Shown in pieces: positions 8,109-16,333 of a DNA stretch of 41,507 bases. The stretch comes from Rhodospirillaceae bacterium (lineage in GTDB: Bacteria; Pseudomonadota; Alphaproteobacteria; SHVZ01). The notes under the pieces were generated by a model that was not told the origin of the DNA, made no database searches, and saw only the letters and a program-made list of their open reading frames with translations. The stretch covers positions 1 to 41,507 of the forward strand of contig JAEULB010000106.1 of the NCBI GenBank assembly GCA_016792585.1, read 5' to 3'. How positions within the stretch are numbered: position 1 is the stretch's first letter; each line of letters opens with the position of its first letter. Both the position numbers and the translations under genes were made by a program.

Positions 8109-8137
8109 TTGACTCGACTGATCCGCGGCCCTAAATT
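8109..8137 (+). promoter_or_regulatory. Sigma-70-type promoter of the tetR-fusion operon
   Basis: TTGACT (8109-8114), a 17-nt spacer and TAAATT (8132-8137) form a near-consensus promoter. The expected start is near 8144, giving a leader of about 30 nt before the tetR ATG at 8175. The -10 overlaps the operator palindrome. Confidence 0.65.
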
Positions 8138-8156
8138 TCGGTCGGTCGACCGAATT
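8135..8156. promoter_or_regulatory. TetR-type operator palindrome
   Basis: The arms ATTTCGGTCG (8135-8144) and CGACCGAATT (8147-8156) match at 9 of 10 positions around a GT spacer; the core TCGGTCGACCGA is a perfect 12-bp palindrome. It covers the end of the -10 box and the expected transcription start, where binding of a TetR dimer would block RNA polymerase. The adjacent TetR gene is the obvious ligand. Confidence 0.65.
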
Positions 8157-8174
8157 ATATGGCGAAGGACTGGA

Positions 8175-8789
8175 ATGGCGCGCGCATCGGCAAAGAAACC
8201 CGAGACCGGCGCGTCGCTGCTCGAAGCTGCCAAGAAGGTGCTGCGCCGGAACGGCTATGCCGGGCTCTCGACCCGCGACGTCGCGGCCGAGGCTGGCGTG
8301 CCGCTGAGCCAGATCCACTATCACTTCGGCTCCAAGCAGGGGATGGTGCTGGCGCTGTTCGAGCACCTGAATGCCCAGCTGCTCGACCGCCAGAACGCGC
8401 TTGTCGGCGATACGGCGCTCTCACTTTCCGAGCAGTGGGACCGGGCCTGCGACTATCTCGACGACGACATCGAGTCCGGATACGTGCGCGTCCTCCAGGA
8501 ACTGATCGCGGCGAGCTGGGCCGACCCGGCGGTCGCCAAGGTGATCCGCGCCGGCATCATGGGATGGTTCGACCTCATCGTCGGTGTCGCCCGACGCGCC
8601 GAGAGCAGGCTCGGCCGGCTCGGCCCGTTCTCGCCCGAGGAAATCGGAGCCTTTGCCGCCAACGTCTTCATCGGCGCCGAGAGCCTCTACCTGCTCGGCA
8701 TCGACAAGAAGGGAACGCCCGTGCGCCCCGTGCTGCGGCGGATCGGCGATCTCATCCGTCTTGCCGAAGGTGCCCCATCGAGGAAGTGA
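8175..8789 (+). CDS. TetR-family transcriptional regulator
   Basis: The 204-residue protein has an N-terminal helix-turn-helix (about 28-52: YAGLSTRDVAAEAGVPLSQIHYHFGSK), which is typical of TetR repressors, and a helical ligand-binding C-terminus. The ATG at 8175 follows AAGGA (8165-8169) and is preferred to the GTG-containing upstream extension, which would run through the promoter and operator. It lies 4 nt before the hydrolase-glycosyltransferase gene, so it probably represses its own operon through the palindrome at 8135-8156. The effector is unknown; a substrate of the fusion enzyme is a reasonable guess. Confidence 0.9.
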   Translation: MARASAKKPETGASLLEAAKKVLRRNGYAGLSTRDVAAEAGVPLSQIHYHFGSKQGMVLALFEHLNAQLLDRQNALVGDTALSLSEQWDRACDYLDDDIESGYVRVLQELIAASWADPAVAKVIRAGIMGWFDLIVGVARRAESRLGRLGPFSPEEIGAFAANVFIGAESLYLLGIDKKGTPVRPVLRRIGDLIRLAEGAPSRK

Positions 8790-8793
8790 CCGA

Positions 8794-10914
8794 ATGCGCG
8801 CAAAGCTGCCCACCCAGGAAGGCTTCGTCGACCGCGACGGCGTGAGGCTCCATTACGAGATCTATGGCGACGGGCCGGAGACCCTCGTCTTCCCGCCGCC
8901 CTGGAGCATCGTCCATTCCCGCGTCTACAAGGCGCAGCTGCCCTACTTGAGCGAGCGCTTCCGCTGCATCACCTATGACGGCCGCGGCAACGGCAAGTCC
9001 GATCGGCCGGCGGAGGTCTCCGCCTACACGCTCGACAGCTTCGTGGCGGACCTGGTCGCCGTCATGGACGCGACGAATGCGGGCAAGGCGGTGATCGTCG
9101 GGCTCTCCTTCGCCGGCACGCTCGCCTGCGTTCTCGCCGCCTACCATCCCGAGCGGGTGAAGGCGCTGATCCTCGCCGGCACCGCGGCGACCGTCGGCCC
9201 GGGCTACCCGTACATGGGGCCGGCGCATTTCCTGACCAAGCAGGAACGGTTCGAGGGCTGGAGCAAGTACAACCGCGACTACTGGCATACCGACTACCCC
9301 GACTTCACCGAGCACTTCATTCGCAACATCTTCTCCGAGCCGCACTCGACCAAGCAGATCGAGGATGGGATCGGCTGGGCCAACGACACCACAGGCCCGG
9401 TGCTGGCCCGGACCGTCGAGGCCCGCGCGACGCCCCCGTCCTTCGACGCCAGCGAGGCGATGTACCGCCGGATCGACTGCCCGGTGCTGGTGATCCACGG
9501 CGACGACGACCGGATCCAGCCGTATGCACGCGCGAAGCTCGTGGCGGAGCTGACCCGGGCCGAGATGGTGACCATCCCGGGCGGCGGCCACAACCCGCTC
9601 GGCCGCTTCCCGGCGAAGGCCAATACGCTGATCGTCGACTTCCTCGATCGCCGGCTCGGCATCGCCCGGCCGAAACGGAAGGCGGCAACGACCGGCGAGG
9701 CCCCAATCAACAAAACCCGAAAGGCGCTCTATCTCTCCTCGCCCATCGGTCTCGGCCACGGGCGCCGCGACATCGCGGTCGCCCGCGAGCTGCGCAAGCT
9801 CAAGCCCGACCTCGAGGTCGACTGGCTGGCGCAGGACCCGGTGACCCGCCTGCTCGATGCCGCCGGTGAGCGCGTCCACCCGCTCAGCGCACGGCTGGCG
9901 AGCGAGACCAAACACATCGAGCTCGAGTCGGGCGAGCACGACCTCAACGCCTTCCAGGCGATCCGCCGCATGGACGAGGTGCTGATCGCCAACTTCATGA
10001 TCTTCCAGGACGCGGTCGAATCCGGCGGCTACGACCTCGTGATCGCCGACGAGGCCTGGGACGTCGACCACTACTGGCACGAGCATCCGGAGCTGAAGAA
10101 GTCGGCGCTTGCCTGGCTCACCGACTTCGTCGGATTCGTGCCGATGCCGGAAAACGGCGAGCGCGAGGCTTTCCTGACCGCCGACTACAACGCCGAGATG
10201 ATCGGCCATATCGAGCGCCACCCCGGCGTGCGCGACCGCGCCATCTTCGTGGGCAATCCCGACGACGTGATCCAGCAGTCCTTCGGCAAGGATCTGCCGG
10301 CGATGCGCGACTGGATCCCCAGGCACTTCGACTTCTCCGGCTACATCATCGGCCGGCATCCCGGCACCTTCGGCGATCGCGCCGAACTCCGCCGCACCCT
10401 GGGCTATCGGCCCGACGAACGCGTCTGCATCGTCACCGTCGGCGGATCGGGCGTCGGTACCCACCTGATCCGGCGCATCCTCGACGCCTGGCCCACCGTC
10501 CACAGCCGGCTGCCCGACCTGCGCATGATCCTGGTGGCCGGCCCGCGCATCGATCCCGCCTCGCTCGCCGCTCCCTCAGGCGTCGAGGTGCGCGCCTTCG
10601 TCCCGGATCTCGACCGCCATCTCGCTGCGTGCGACCTGGCACTGGTCCAGGGCGGGCTCACGACTTGCATGGAGCTCGCCGCGGCCGGAACCCCGTTCCT
10701 CTATTTCCCCTTGAGGAACCACTTCGAGCAGAACTTCCACGTCGCCCACCGTCTCGACCGGTACGGCGCCGGAAAGCGCATGGAGTTCGCGACCTCGACG
10801 CCGGAGGCGATCGCCGAGGCGATGGTCGAGACCTTGCATGCGCCGACCCGGTTCAGGCCGGTCGAGGCCGACGGCGCCGAGCGGGCCGCCCGCATGCTGG
10901 CGGAACTTCTCTGA
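8794..10914 (+). CDS. Alpha/beta hydrolase fused to a GT-B (GT28/UGT-like) glycosyltransferase
   Basis: The protein has 706 residues and two catalytic modules. Residues 1-290 are an alpha/beta hydrolase: oxyanion region PPPWS, DGRGNGKSD (62-70), nucleophile S105 in GLSFAG, acid D237 or D239 (HGDDDR), and H266 in GGGHN. Residues 291-308 form a Lys/Thr-rich linker. Residues 309-706 resemble MurG/UGT-type glycosyltransferases: N-terminal SSPIGLGHGRRD (315-326) and a C-terminal donor-site run from VQGGLTTCMELA (618) through AAGTPFLYFPL to HFEQN (643-647). All key residues are present, so both halves look active. No membrane segment or signal peptide is seen. The start follows tetR by 4 nt. The reading frame is continuous across the linker, so this is a true fusion in this sequence. 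The substrate is not known. Confidence 0.85.
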   Translation: MRAKLPTQEGFVDRDGVRLHYEIYGDGPETLVFPPPWSIVHSRVYKAQLPYLSERFRCITYDGRGNGKSDRPAEVSAYTLDSFVADLVAVMDATNAGKAVIVGLSFAGTLACVLAAYHPERVKALILAGTAATVGPGYPYMGPAHFLTKQERFEGWSKYNRDYWHTDYPDFTEHFIRNIFSEPHSTKQIEDGIGWANDTTGPVLARTVEARATPPSFDASEAMYRRIDCPVLVIHGDDDRIQPYARAKLVAELTRAEMVTIPGGGHNPLGRFPAKANTLIVDFLDRRLGIARPKRKAATTGEAPINKTRKALYLSSPIGLGHGRRDIAVARELRKLKPDLEVDWLAQDPVTRLLDAAGERVHPLSARLASETKHIELESGEHDLNAFQAIRRMDEVLIANFMIFQDAVESGGYDLVIADEAWDVDHYWHEHPELKKSALAWLTDFVGFVPMPENGEREAFLTADYNAEMIGHIERHPGVRDRAIFVGNPDDVIQQSFGKDLPAMRDWIPRHFDFSGYIIGRHPGTFGDRAELRRTLGYRPDERVCIVTVGGSGVGTHLIRRILDAWPTVHSRLPDLRMILVAGPRIDPASLAAPSGVEVRAFVPDLDRHLAACDLALVQGGLTTCMELAAAGTPFLYFPLRNHFEQNFHVAHRLDRYGAGKRMEFATSTPEAIAEAMVETLHAPTRFRPVEADGAERAARMLAELL

Positions 10915-10923
10915 TCGCCGAAA

Positions 10924-12393
10924 TCATTCGTAAGGACAGGCGACCTTGCCGAGCTCGACGTACACGCTCTTCAGCTGGGTGTACTGATCGATGGCGGCGA
11001 CTCCGTTCTCGCGGCCGATGCCGGACTGCTTCACCCCTCCGAACGGAACCTCGATCGGGGTGATGTTGTAGTTGTTGATCCAACAGACGCCGGCTTCGAG
11101 CCGGCCGACCACGCGATGCGCGCGGGCGAGATCGCGGGTGAAGACGCCGGCGGCCAGGCCGAACGGCGTGGCGTTCGCGCGCCGGACCACTTCGTCTTCG
11201 CCATCGAAGGCGAGCACGGTCATGACCGGCCCGAAGATCTCCTCGCGCACGATCCGCAAGCCGTCGCTGCCCGCCGAGAAGATCGTCGGCTCGACGTAGA
11301 AGCCGCGCACCAGCGCCGGATCGGCCGGCGGTCCGCCGCCGCACAGAAGCGTGGCCCCTTCCCGTCTTCCCGCCTCGATGTAGGCGAGGACCGCGTCCCT
11401 GTGCTCGGCCGAGATGAGCGCGCCTACCTGCGTCGCCGGGTCCATCGGATCGCCGAGGCGCAGCCGGCGCGTGCGCTCGGTCAGCCGCGCCAGAAACTTC
11501 TCCAGGATCTCGCGCTGGACGTACACGCGCGTCCCGTTGGTGCAGACCTCGCCCTGCGTATAGAAGTTGGCGAGCATCGCCGCCGAGACGGCTTCCTCGA
11601 TATCGGCATCGCCGAAGATGATGAGCGGCGACTTGCCGCCGAGTTCCATGGTGACATGCTTCAGGGTGCCGGCCGCGGTCGCCATCACGCGCTTCCCGAC
11701 CGGGACCGATCCGGTGAACGACACCTTGGCGATGCGCGGGTGGGCCGCCAGAAGCTCTCCGGTCGAGGCTCCGCCCTGGACCACGTTGAAGACCCCGTCA
11801 GGAACGCCCGCTTCCCGGTAGATCTCGGCGAGCTTGAGCGCCGTCAGCGGCGTCTGCTCCGCCGGCTTGAATATCATCGCGTTCCCGCAGGCGAGTGCCG
11901 GGCCTGACTTCCAGCAGGCGATCTGCAGCGGATAGTTCCAGGCACCGATCCCGGCGCAGACGCCGAGCGGCTCGCGCCTTGTATAGGCGAAGGCCTGCTT
12001 CAGTTCGATGTGCTGACCGGAGAGGCTGGCGGCCAGGCCGGCGAAATACTCGATGCAGTCGGCGCCGCTCAGCACGTCGACCTCGATCGCCTCCTGGATC
12101 GGTTTGCCTGTATCGGCGACCTCCAGCTCGGCGAGCTCCCGGTTTCTCTCGCGAAGAAGGCGGACTGCCTGCCCGAGGATGCGGCCCCGGGCGGCACCCG
12201 TCATCGCCGACCAGGCGGCGAATCCTTTCTCCGAGGACTCGACCGCGCGCTCGACATCCTCTGCGCCGGCCTGCTGCACGACCGCGATGGGCAGTCCGTT
12301 TGCCGGATTGATGCTCTCAAACGTCTGCCCCGAGCGGGCATCGACGTAGCCGCCGTGGATGAACAGGCGCTGCACGGGCAACTCGGCGGTCAT
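10924..12393 (-). CDS. betB: Betaine aldehyde dehydrogenase BetB
   Basis: BetB oxidises betaine aldehyde to glycine betaine with NAD(P)+, the second step of osmoprotectant synthesis from choline. The 489-residue length is standard. The ALDH residues are visible: N153 (AWNYP), K176 (FKPAEQTP), E250 (MELGGKSP) and catalytic C284 ([10 protein letters not shown]). The [10 protein letters not shown] loop and the FIHGGYVDA start fit BetB well. The ATG at 12393 overlaps the stop of the HAD gene (ATGA), so the two are coupled. It converges on the fusion gene with a 9-nt gap. Confidence 0.92.
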   Translation of the reverse strand: MTAELPVQRLFIHGGYVDARSGQTFESINPANGLPIAVVQQAGAEDVERAVESSEKGFAAWSAMTGAARGRILGQAVRLLRERNRELAELEVADTGKPIQEAIEVDVLSGADCIEYFAGLAASLSGQHIELKQAFAYTRREPLGVCAGIGAWNYPLQIACWKSGPALACGNAMIFKPAEQTPLTALKLAEIYREAGVPDGVFNVVQGGASTGELLAAHPRIAKVSFTGSVPVGKRVMATAAGTLKHVTMELGGKSPLIIFGDADIEEAVSAAMLANFYTQGEVCTNGTRVYVQREILEKFLARLTERTRRLRLGDPMDPATQVGALISAEHRDAVLAYIEAGRREGATLLCGGGPPADPALVRGFYVEPTIFSAGSDGLRIVREEIFGPVMTVLAFDGEDEVVRRANATPFGLAAGVFTRDLARAHRVVGRLEAGVCWINNYNITPIEVPFGGVKQSGIGRENGVAAIDQYTQLKSVYVELGKVACPYE

Positions 12394-13148
12394 CGGTCCA
12401 ATACCCTGATCTCGTCGATCGACGCGATCAGCACGTCGGCATGCGGCGCGAGATCGTCGTGCCGGCCGGTGCCACTCAGGACGCCGATGCGGCAGCCTGC
12501 GCCGGCAGCAGTGGCCGTGGCGAGGTCGCCGACGGTGTCGCCGACCATCGCCATGCGCCTCGGCGGAACGTTGAGTCGCTCGCTGAGATGGAACAGCGCA
12601 TCGGGCGCCGGCTTGCTGGGGATCGCGTCGTTGCCGCAGACCAGCGCCGATACATAGCGGTCGAGACCGAGCAGCGACATCGTCGCCTGGGTCGCGTCGC
12701 GGTCGTCGGACGTGACTATGGCGATGCGGGCGCCCGCCTGGGTGAGCTGGCGGAACAGCGGCTCGACCCTGCCCAGCGGCTTGACCAGGTCCACGGTCGG
12801 AATGGCGCCGAGCGCGCCGGAGAATGCGCGACGCGCGACGTCTTCCGCGTCATGCCAGTCGAGCCCATGCTGGTAGAGCACGGTGGCGCAGATCGTATGG
12901 AGCTTCGGCATGGTGCTGATCGAAAGCGGCCCGTCGGACAGTGCCGATCCGGTCTCGGGGTCGTAGCCGATCGAGCGATAGAGCTCGCGCTCGAGATCGG
13001 CGCCGAGGCCCGCCGCCCGCGCCACGGCCTCCACCGCCAGCCGCGCCTTCCGGCTCCACAGATGGTGGAAGTCGATCAGCGTGCCGTCCTTGTCGAAGGC
13101 GACCAGATCGACGTCCGCCGTCCTCGATCCGGCGACGATGCTCGGCAT
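12390..13148 (-). CDS. HAD-superfamily phosphatase (phosphoglycolate-phosphatase-like)
   Basis: The 252-residue protein has HAD motif I D19-K-D21-G-T ([10 protein letters not shown]), a helical cap (about 35-120), motif II in IVTSDD, the lysine of SKPAPD, and motif III GDTVGD. These make it a competent phosphohydrolase of the HAD-IA group. The ATG at 13148 follows GGGGAG by about 8 nt; the longer open frame upstream crosses the betI promoter and is not used. It is the first gene of the leftward betaine transcript. That position suggests a phosphorylated choline or betaine-pathway metabolite, such as phosphocholine, but nothing in the sequence proves it. Confidence 0.87.
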   Translation of the reverse strand: MPSIVAGSRTADVDLVAFDKDGTLIDFHHLWSRKARLAVEAVARAAGLGADLERELYRSIGYDPETGSALSDGPLSISTMPKLHTICATVLYQHGLDWHDAEDVARRAFSGALGAIPTVDLVKPLGRVEPLFRQLTQAGARIAIVTSDDRDATQATMSLLGLDRYVSALVCGNDAIPSKPAPDALFHLSERLNVPPRRMAMVGDTVGDLATATAAGAGCRIGVLSGTGRHDDLAPHADVLIASIDEIRVLDR

Positions 13149-13208
13149 GGAAATGGCTCCCCGAAGGCCGCTCCACTCTAGTGCAAAGCCCCGTCGTACA
13201 AGAGGTTT

Positions 13209-13236
13209 TATTTTAATTGGACGGCCAATTAAAATA
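13209..13236. promoter_or_regulatory. BetI-type operator with mirrored -10 elements
   Basis: The arms TATTTTAATTGG (13209-13220) and CCAATTAAAATA (13225-13236) are perfect 12-bp inverted repeats around ACGG. The core TTGGACGGCCAA resembles the TTGGACGTTCAA-type sites reported for BetI. Each arm contains TAAAAT facing outward (13230-13235 plus strand, 13210-13215 minus strand), so one repressor site would cover the -10 of both divergent transcripts. Confidence 0.7.
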
Positions 13237-13268
13237 CCCCCACCGGACCCAGGCACGAGGAGAGAGAC

Positions 13269-13883
13269 TTGCCCAAGCTCGGGATGGAACCGATCCGCCG
13301 TCGCCAGCTGATCGACGCCACGATCTCGTCGATCGGCCGCTACGGCTACAGCGAGACGACGGTCCATCGCATCAGCCAGGCAGCCGGAGTCTCGTCGGGG
13401 ATCATCCACCACTACTTCGGCGGCAAGGGCGAGCTGCTCGAAGCCTCGATGCGCGCCTTGCTTGCCGAGCTGCGGCGCGAGGTCGTGGGCCGGTTGGCCC
13501 GGGCGACGACGCCGCGTGACCGCCTCCAGGCCATCGTCGACGGCAACTTCGCGCCGAGCCAGTTCGCGCCACCGGTGGTCGCCGCCTGGCTGGTGTTCTG
13601 GTCGCAGGCACGGCACGAGCCCAGGCTCGCGCGGCTGCAGCGGATCAACCATCGCCGCCTCCATTCCAACCTGCATCATGCGTTCGCCCAGGCGCTGCCG
13701 CCCGCGGCGGCGATACGGGCGGCGAAGGGACTCGCGGCGATGATCGACGGTCTCTGGCTCAACGCCGCGCTCTCCGGCGCGCGAGACGTCGAGGTGGCGC
13801 GCGCGATCGCCCAGCGCTTCCTCGATCTCGAGCTGAACGGGCAAGGCGCGGCAATCCCGCCGGCGATGAACGACCGGAGATGA
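13269..13883 (+). CDS. betI: Choline-responsive TetR repressor BetI
   Basis: The 204-residue protein starts MPKLGMEPIRRRQLIDATI, which matches the conserved BetI N-terminus almost word for word. The start codon is TTG at 13269, preceded by AGGAGAG (13258-13264). The helix-turn-helix is at about 28-52 (SETTVHRISQAAGVSSGIIHHYF). BetI represses betaine synthesis genes and is released by choline. The stop overlaps the betA start (ATGA). The palindrome at 13209-13236 is its likely operator. Confidence 0.95.
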   Translation: MPKLGMEPIRRRQLIDATISSIGRYGYSETTVHRISQAAGVSSGIIHHYFGGKGELLEASMRALLAELRREVVGRLARATTPRDRLQAIVDGNFAPSQFAPPVVAAWLVFWSQARHEPRLARLQRINHRRLHSNLHHAFAQALPPAAAIRAAKGLAAMIDGLWLNAALSGARDVEVARAIAQRFLDLELNGQGAAIPPAMNDRR

Positions 13884-15538
13884 GCGGGAAGGCCGAATAC
13901 GACTACATCGTCGTCGGCGCCGGATCCGCCGGCTGCGTCCTGGCGAACCGGTTGAGCGAGGATCCCGACGCCAGCGTCCTGCTGCTCGAAGCCGGTCCCG
14001 CCGACCGCACGTGGAAGATCCACATGCCGGCGGCACTCACCTACAATCTCTGCGACGACCGCTACAACTGGCACTACGAGACCGAGCCGCAGCCGCATAT
14101 GAACGGCCGGCGCCTGTACTGGCCCCGCGGGCGCGTGCTCGGCGGGTCGTCATCGCTCAACGCGATGGTCTATGTGCGCGGGCACGCCTGGGACTACGAC
14201 CGCTGGGCGAAGACGCCGGGACTCGAGTCGTGGGGCTACGCCCACGTCCTGCCCTACTTCAAGAAGGCCGAGACCCGCGCCAAGGGCGGCGACCTCTATC
14301 GCGGCGGCGACGGTCCGCTGCACGTCTCGACCGGCTCGACGTCAAACCCGCTGTTCGACGCCTTCATCCAGGCCGGCATCCAGGCGGGCTATCCCTTCAC
14401 CGAGGACATGAACGGCTTCCAGCAGGAAGGCTTCGGGCGGATGGACATGACCATCCATCGCGGCCGGCGCTGGTCGGCCGCAAGCGCCTATCTCAAGCCG
14501 GTGCGGTCACGGCGCAACCTCGCGGTCTCGGTGAACTCGCTCGCCGAGCGCGTGCTGTTCGACCGCGGCCGCGCCATCGGCGTCGCCTACCGCACCGATG
14601 GGCAGGCGATCGAGGCGCGCGCGAGACGCGAGGTGATCCTCTCCGGCGGCGCGATCAACTCGCCGCAGCTTCTCATGCTGTCGGGCGTCGGCCCGGCCGA
14701 CCATCTACGCGCGCACGCCATCCCGGTGGTCCACGACCTGCCGGGCGTCGGACGGAACCTGCAGGACCACCTCGAGCTCTATGTGCAGTACGCCTGCACC
14801 CAGCCGATCACGCTCTACGCGGTCGAGAATCCGCTGACCAAGCTTAGGATCGGCATCGAGTGGTTCCTGCTGAGGACAGGATGGGGCGCCTCGGCGCATC
14901 TGGAGGCGGGCGCCTTCATCCGCCGCGACGAGTCGGTGCCTCATCCCGACCTCCAGTTCCACTTCCTGCCGTCGGTCGTCAACGATCACGGCCGGAAGCC
15001 CGGCGACTGTCACGCCTTCCAGGTCCATGTCGGGCCGATGCGGGCGACATCGGTCGGCGACATCCGCCTCCGCTCGGCAAGGTCCACCGACCATCCCCTG
15101 CTGCAGCCGAACTACCTGTCGACCGAACAGGACCGGCTGGAGATGCGCGACGCGGTCAAGCGTGCGCGCGACGTGTTCGCGCAAGCCGCCTTCGACCCTT
15201 TTCGCGGCGAGGAGATCCAGCCCGGCCGGAACGGGCGGACCGACGCCGAGATCGATGCCTTCGTGCGCGCCCGCGCCGACAGCGCCTATCATCCCTGCGG
15301 AACCTGCAGGATGGGTACCGACCCGACCGCGGTGGTCGACGGAAGCTTGCGCGTCCATGGGCTCGACGGCCTCAGGGTGGTCGACGCCTCGATCATGCCC
15401 GACATCGTGTCGGGCAACCTCAACGCCCCGGTCATCATGATCGCCGAGAAGGCAGCCGACATCATCCGCGGGCGCGCGCCGCTCGCCCCGCTCGACGCGC
15501 CGGTCTACCGGCCATCCGATCGGGCGCGGGCACGCTAG
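13880..15538 (+). CDS. betA: Choline dehydrogenase BetA (GMC oxidoreductase)
   Basis: BetA is the membrane-associated FAD enzyme that oxidises choline to betaine aldehyde. The 552 residues show the FAD-binding GAGSAG (13-18) with E37 in LLLEAG, the GMC signature around GRVLGGSSSLNAMVYVRG, and the catalytic pair H471 (AYHPCGTC) and N515 (SGNLNAPV). The ATG overlaps the betI stop by 4 nt, so regulator and enzyme are coupled. The C-terminal tail is short and Arg/Pro-rich, as is common. Related GMC alcohol dehydrogenases share these motifs; the betI/betB context supports BetA. Confidence 0.93.
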   Translation: MSGKAEYDYIVVGAGSAGCVLANRLSEDPDASVLLLEAGPADRTWKIHMPAALTYNLCDDRYNWHYETEPQPHMNGRRLYWPRGRVLGGSSSLNAMVYVRGHAWDYDRWAKTPGLESWGYAHVLPYFKKAETRAKGGDLYRGGDGPLHVSTGSTSNPLFDAFIQAGIQAGYPFTEDMNGFQQEGFGRMDMTIHRGRRWSAASAYLKPVRSRRNLAVSVNSLAERVLFDRGRAIGVAYRTDGQAIEARARREVILSGGAINSPQLLMLSGVGPADHLRAHAIPVVHDLPGVGRNLQDHLELYVQYACTQPITLYAVENPLTKLRIGIEWFLLRTGWGASAHLEAGAFIRRDESVPHPDLQFHFLPSVVNDHGRKPGDCHAFQVHVGPMRATSVGDIRLRSARSTDHPLLQPNYLSTEQDRLEMRDAVKRARDVFAQAAFDPFRGEEIQPGRNGRTDAEIDAFVRARADSAYHPCGTCRMGTDPTAVVDGSLRVHGLDGLRVVDASIMPDIVSGNLNAPVIMIAEKAADIIRGRAPLAPLDAPVYRPSDRARAR

Positions 15539-15556
15539 CCGGGAGCGCAACGCCCA

Positions 15557-16333
15557 TCAGGCGAAGGTGATCAGCTCCTTCGCCTTGGCGCGGTCGTATC
15601 CCAGCGAGGCGTTGAACAGCTGCAGCGTATAGGCCTGGCGCGCCGCTCCCTTGCGGAGGTCGGATACCGTCATCTCCTCGACGATGCGGCCGGCATTCAT
15701 CACCGCGAGGCGGTCGCACATGTGGGCGACCACGGCGAGATTGTGCGTGACCAGGATGAAGGTGAGGCCGCGCTCGCGCTTCAAGCGCTGCAGCAGGTTC
15801 AGGATCTCGGCCTGGACCGAGACGTCGAGCGACGAGGTCGGCTCGTCGAGCAGCAGCACCTTGGGCTCGAGGATCAGCGCACGCGCGATGGCGACGCGCT
15901 GGCGCTGGCCGCCGGAGAGCTGGTGCGGATAGCGGAAGCGGAAGGCGGGACCGAGCCCGACCTCGGCCAGCGCCTGCTCGATCCGCCGGTCGACGTCGAG
16001 CATGCCGTGGATCGTCAGCGGCTCGGCCAGGACATGGTCGACCGTGTGGCGCGGGTGGAGCGAGCCGTAGGGGTCCTGGAACACCATCTGGACCAGCTTG
16101 TAGAAGGCCTTGCTGCGTTTGCGGTCGAGCGCCTGGCCGTCGACGCGCATGGCGCCGGTCCAATCCGGGTTGAGGCCGGAGAGCGCGCGCAGCACCGTCG
16201 ATTTGCCTGAACCGGACTCGCCGACGAGGCCGAAGGTCTCGCCGGCGGCGACGCGGAAGTCGATGCCGTTGACCGCCCGGATCGCCGAGGCGCCCTCGCC
16301 GAAGGTGACAGCGAGATTCTGGACCTCGATCAC
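15557..16333 (-). CDS. Peptide-type ABC transporter ATP-binding protein, DppF/OppF-like
   Basis: The 258-residue ATPase has Walker A G38-ESGSGK-S/T46, signature LSGGQRQRV, Walker B VLLLDEPTS and H-loop VTHNL. A short tail follows where OppF-type proteins often carry an oligopeptide-transporter C-terminal domain. The start is GTG at 16333, overlapping the stop of the partner ATPase gene (GTGA). It is the last gene of the five-gene importer operon and converges on betA with an 18-nt gap that shows no convincing terminator. Confidence 0.9.
   Translation of the reverse strand: MIEVQNLAVTFGEGASAIRAVNGIDFRVAAGETFGLVGESGSGKSTVLRALSGLNPDWTGAMRVDGQALDRKRSKAFYKLVQMVFQDPYGSLHPRHTVDHVLAEPLTIHGMLDVDRRIEQALAEVGLGPAFRFRYPHQLSGGQRQRVAIARALILEPKVLLLDEPTSSLDVSVQAEILNLLQRLKRERGLTFILVTHNLAVVAHMCDRLAVMNAGRIVEEMTVSDLRKGAARQAYTLQLFNASLGYDRAKAKELITFA

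Noticed and set aside
8752..10503. A minus-strand open frame of 583 codons across the hydrolase-glycosyltransferase gene.
   Set aside because: Shadow of the fusion gene; the real frame has complete catalytic motifs and the opposite frame has none.
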